Assembly (NCBI RefSeq): GCF_018408855.1
Contig: NZ_AP024322.1
Location: 1,054,001 to 1,118,000 of the forward strand
Direction: 5' to 3'
DNA: 64,000 nt
DNA from: Caballeronia sp. NK8
GTDB lineage: Bacteria > Pseudomonadota > Gammaproteobacteria > Burkholderiales > Burkholderiaceae
Below, piece by piece: positions 63,968 to 64,000 of the stretch. The notes beneath the pieces were generated by a model, which saw only the letters and a program-made list of their open reading frames with translations, was not told the DNA's origin and ran no database searches. A program made the translations under genes and the position numbers. Position 1 is the stretch's first letter. The number at the start of each line of letters is the position of its first letter.

Positions 63968-64000
63968 ATGCAGCAGTCCCTGTCATCACCCGAGGAGAAA
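63968..64000 (+). CDS. Start of the next gene in the hisQM operon, probably the ATPase (partial)
   Basis: Eleven codons (MQQSLSSPEEK) begin 18 bp after the hisM stop. The position and the operon order suggest the HisP ATPase; the visible residues are too few to prove it. Confidence 0.5.
   Translation, partial: MQQSLSSPEEK

Overview
The window is chromosomal DNA of a high-GC beta-proteobacterium of the Burkholderiaceae, most likely Paraburkholderia, Caballeronia or a close relative. This rests on gene content: an aceE-aceF-lpdA operon with lipoylated E3, a phasin, the FtrABCD iron uptake set, HemP, DUF2968 and many secreted Burkholderia-type hypotheticals. Codon use is strongly GC3-rich in nearly every gene. 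Most of the window is core-type sequence. The least core-like stretches are about 44.7-49.9 kb, after tRNA-Ser, and about 54.5-58.0 kb, after tRNA-fMet.

Layout. 0-3.4 kb: 5' part of folD, then a pair of secreted proteins (DUF2950, DUF3300). 3.4-13.6 kb: a FixLJ-like two-component system divergent from the pyruvate dehydrogenase operon. 13.6-16.2 kb: phasin and a PBP7-type endopeptidase, separated by a 776-bp non-coding interval. 16.2-19.4 kb: an IclR regulator divergent from lutAB (lactate use). 19.4-24.2 kb: a Gly/Pro/Tyr-rich lipoprotein, a small ORF, an aromatic aminotransferase and uvrB.

24.2-36.5 kb is rich in iron functions: ftrABCD (ferrous iron uptake), a HbpS/GlcG-like protein, hemP, tonB-exbB-exbD, bfd and bfr. 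Fur-box-like palindromes lie before ftrA, hemP, bfd and bfr. Between them are a DUF1857 protein, OsmC, pirin with a divergent LysR regulator, murI, and two very short coding sequences (39 and 20 codons) with good ribosome binding sites.

36.5-44.6 kb holds central carbon and transport genes: class I fumarase, a YqhA-type membrane protein, a DMT exporter, acetyl-CoA synthetase and a DUF4212/VC_2705-type sodium symporter pair. tRNA-Ser(GGA) follows. After it come about 5 kb of small hypothetical, DUF2968, PRC-barrel and RNase H-like genes. 49.9-54.4 kb: an SDR, a porin, a LysE exporter and a POT peptide transporter. tRNA-fMet is followed by apparent mobile-element debris, a secreted trypsin-like protease with a duplicated C-terminal module, a small lipoprotein and about 1.1 kb without a gene. 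58-64 kb: rpsU, a ferredoxin, a YigZ-family protein, an acetyltransferase, a CSS/EAL phosphodiesterase, a hypothetical gene and hisQ-hisM, with the next gene cut by the window end.

No CRISPR array, intact insertion sequence, prophage or secondary-metabolite cluster is visible. The best candidates for undescribed biology are the two micro-ORFs inside the iron region, the paired hairpins in both intercistronic gaps of the aceEF-lpdA operon, the doubly lipoylated E3, and the modular protease locus beside tRNA-fMet.
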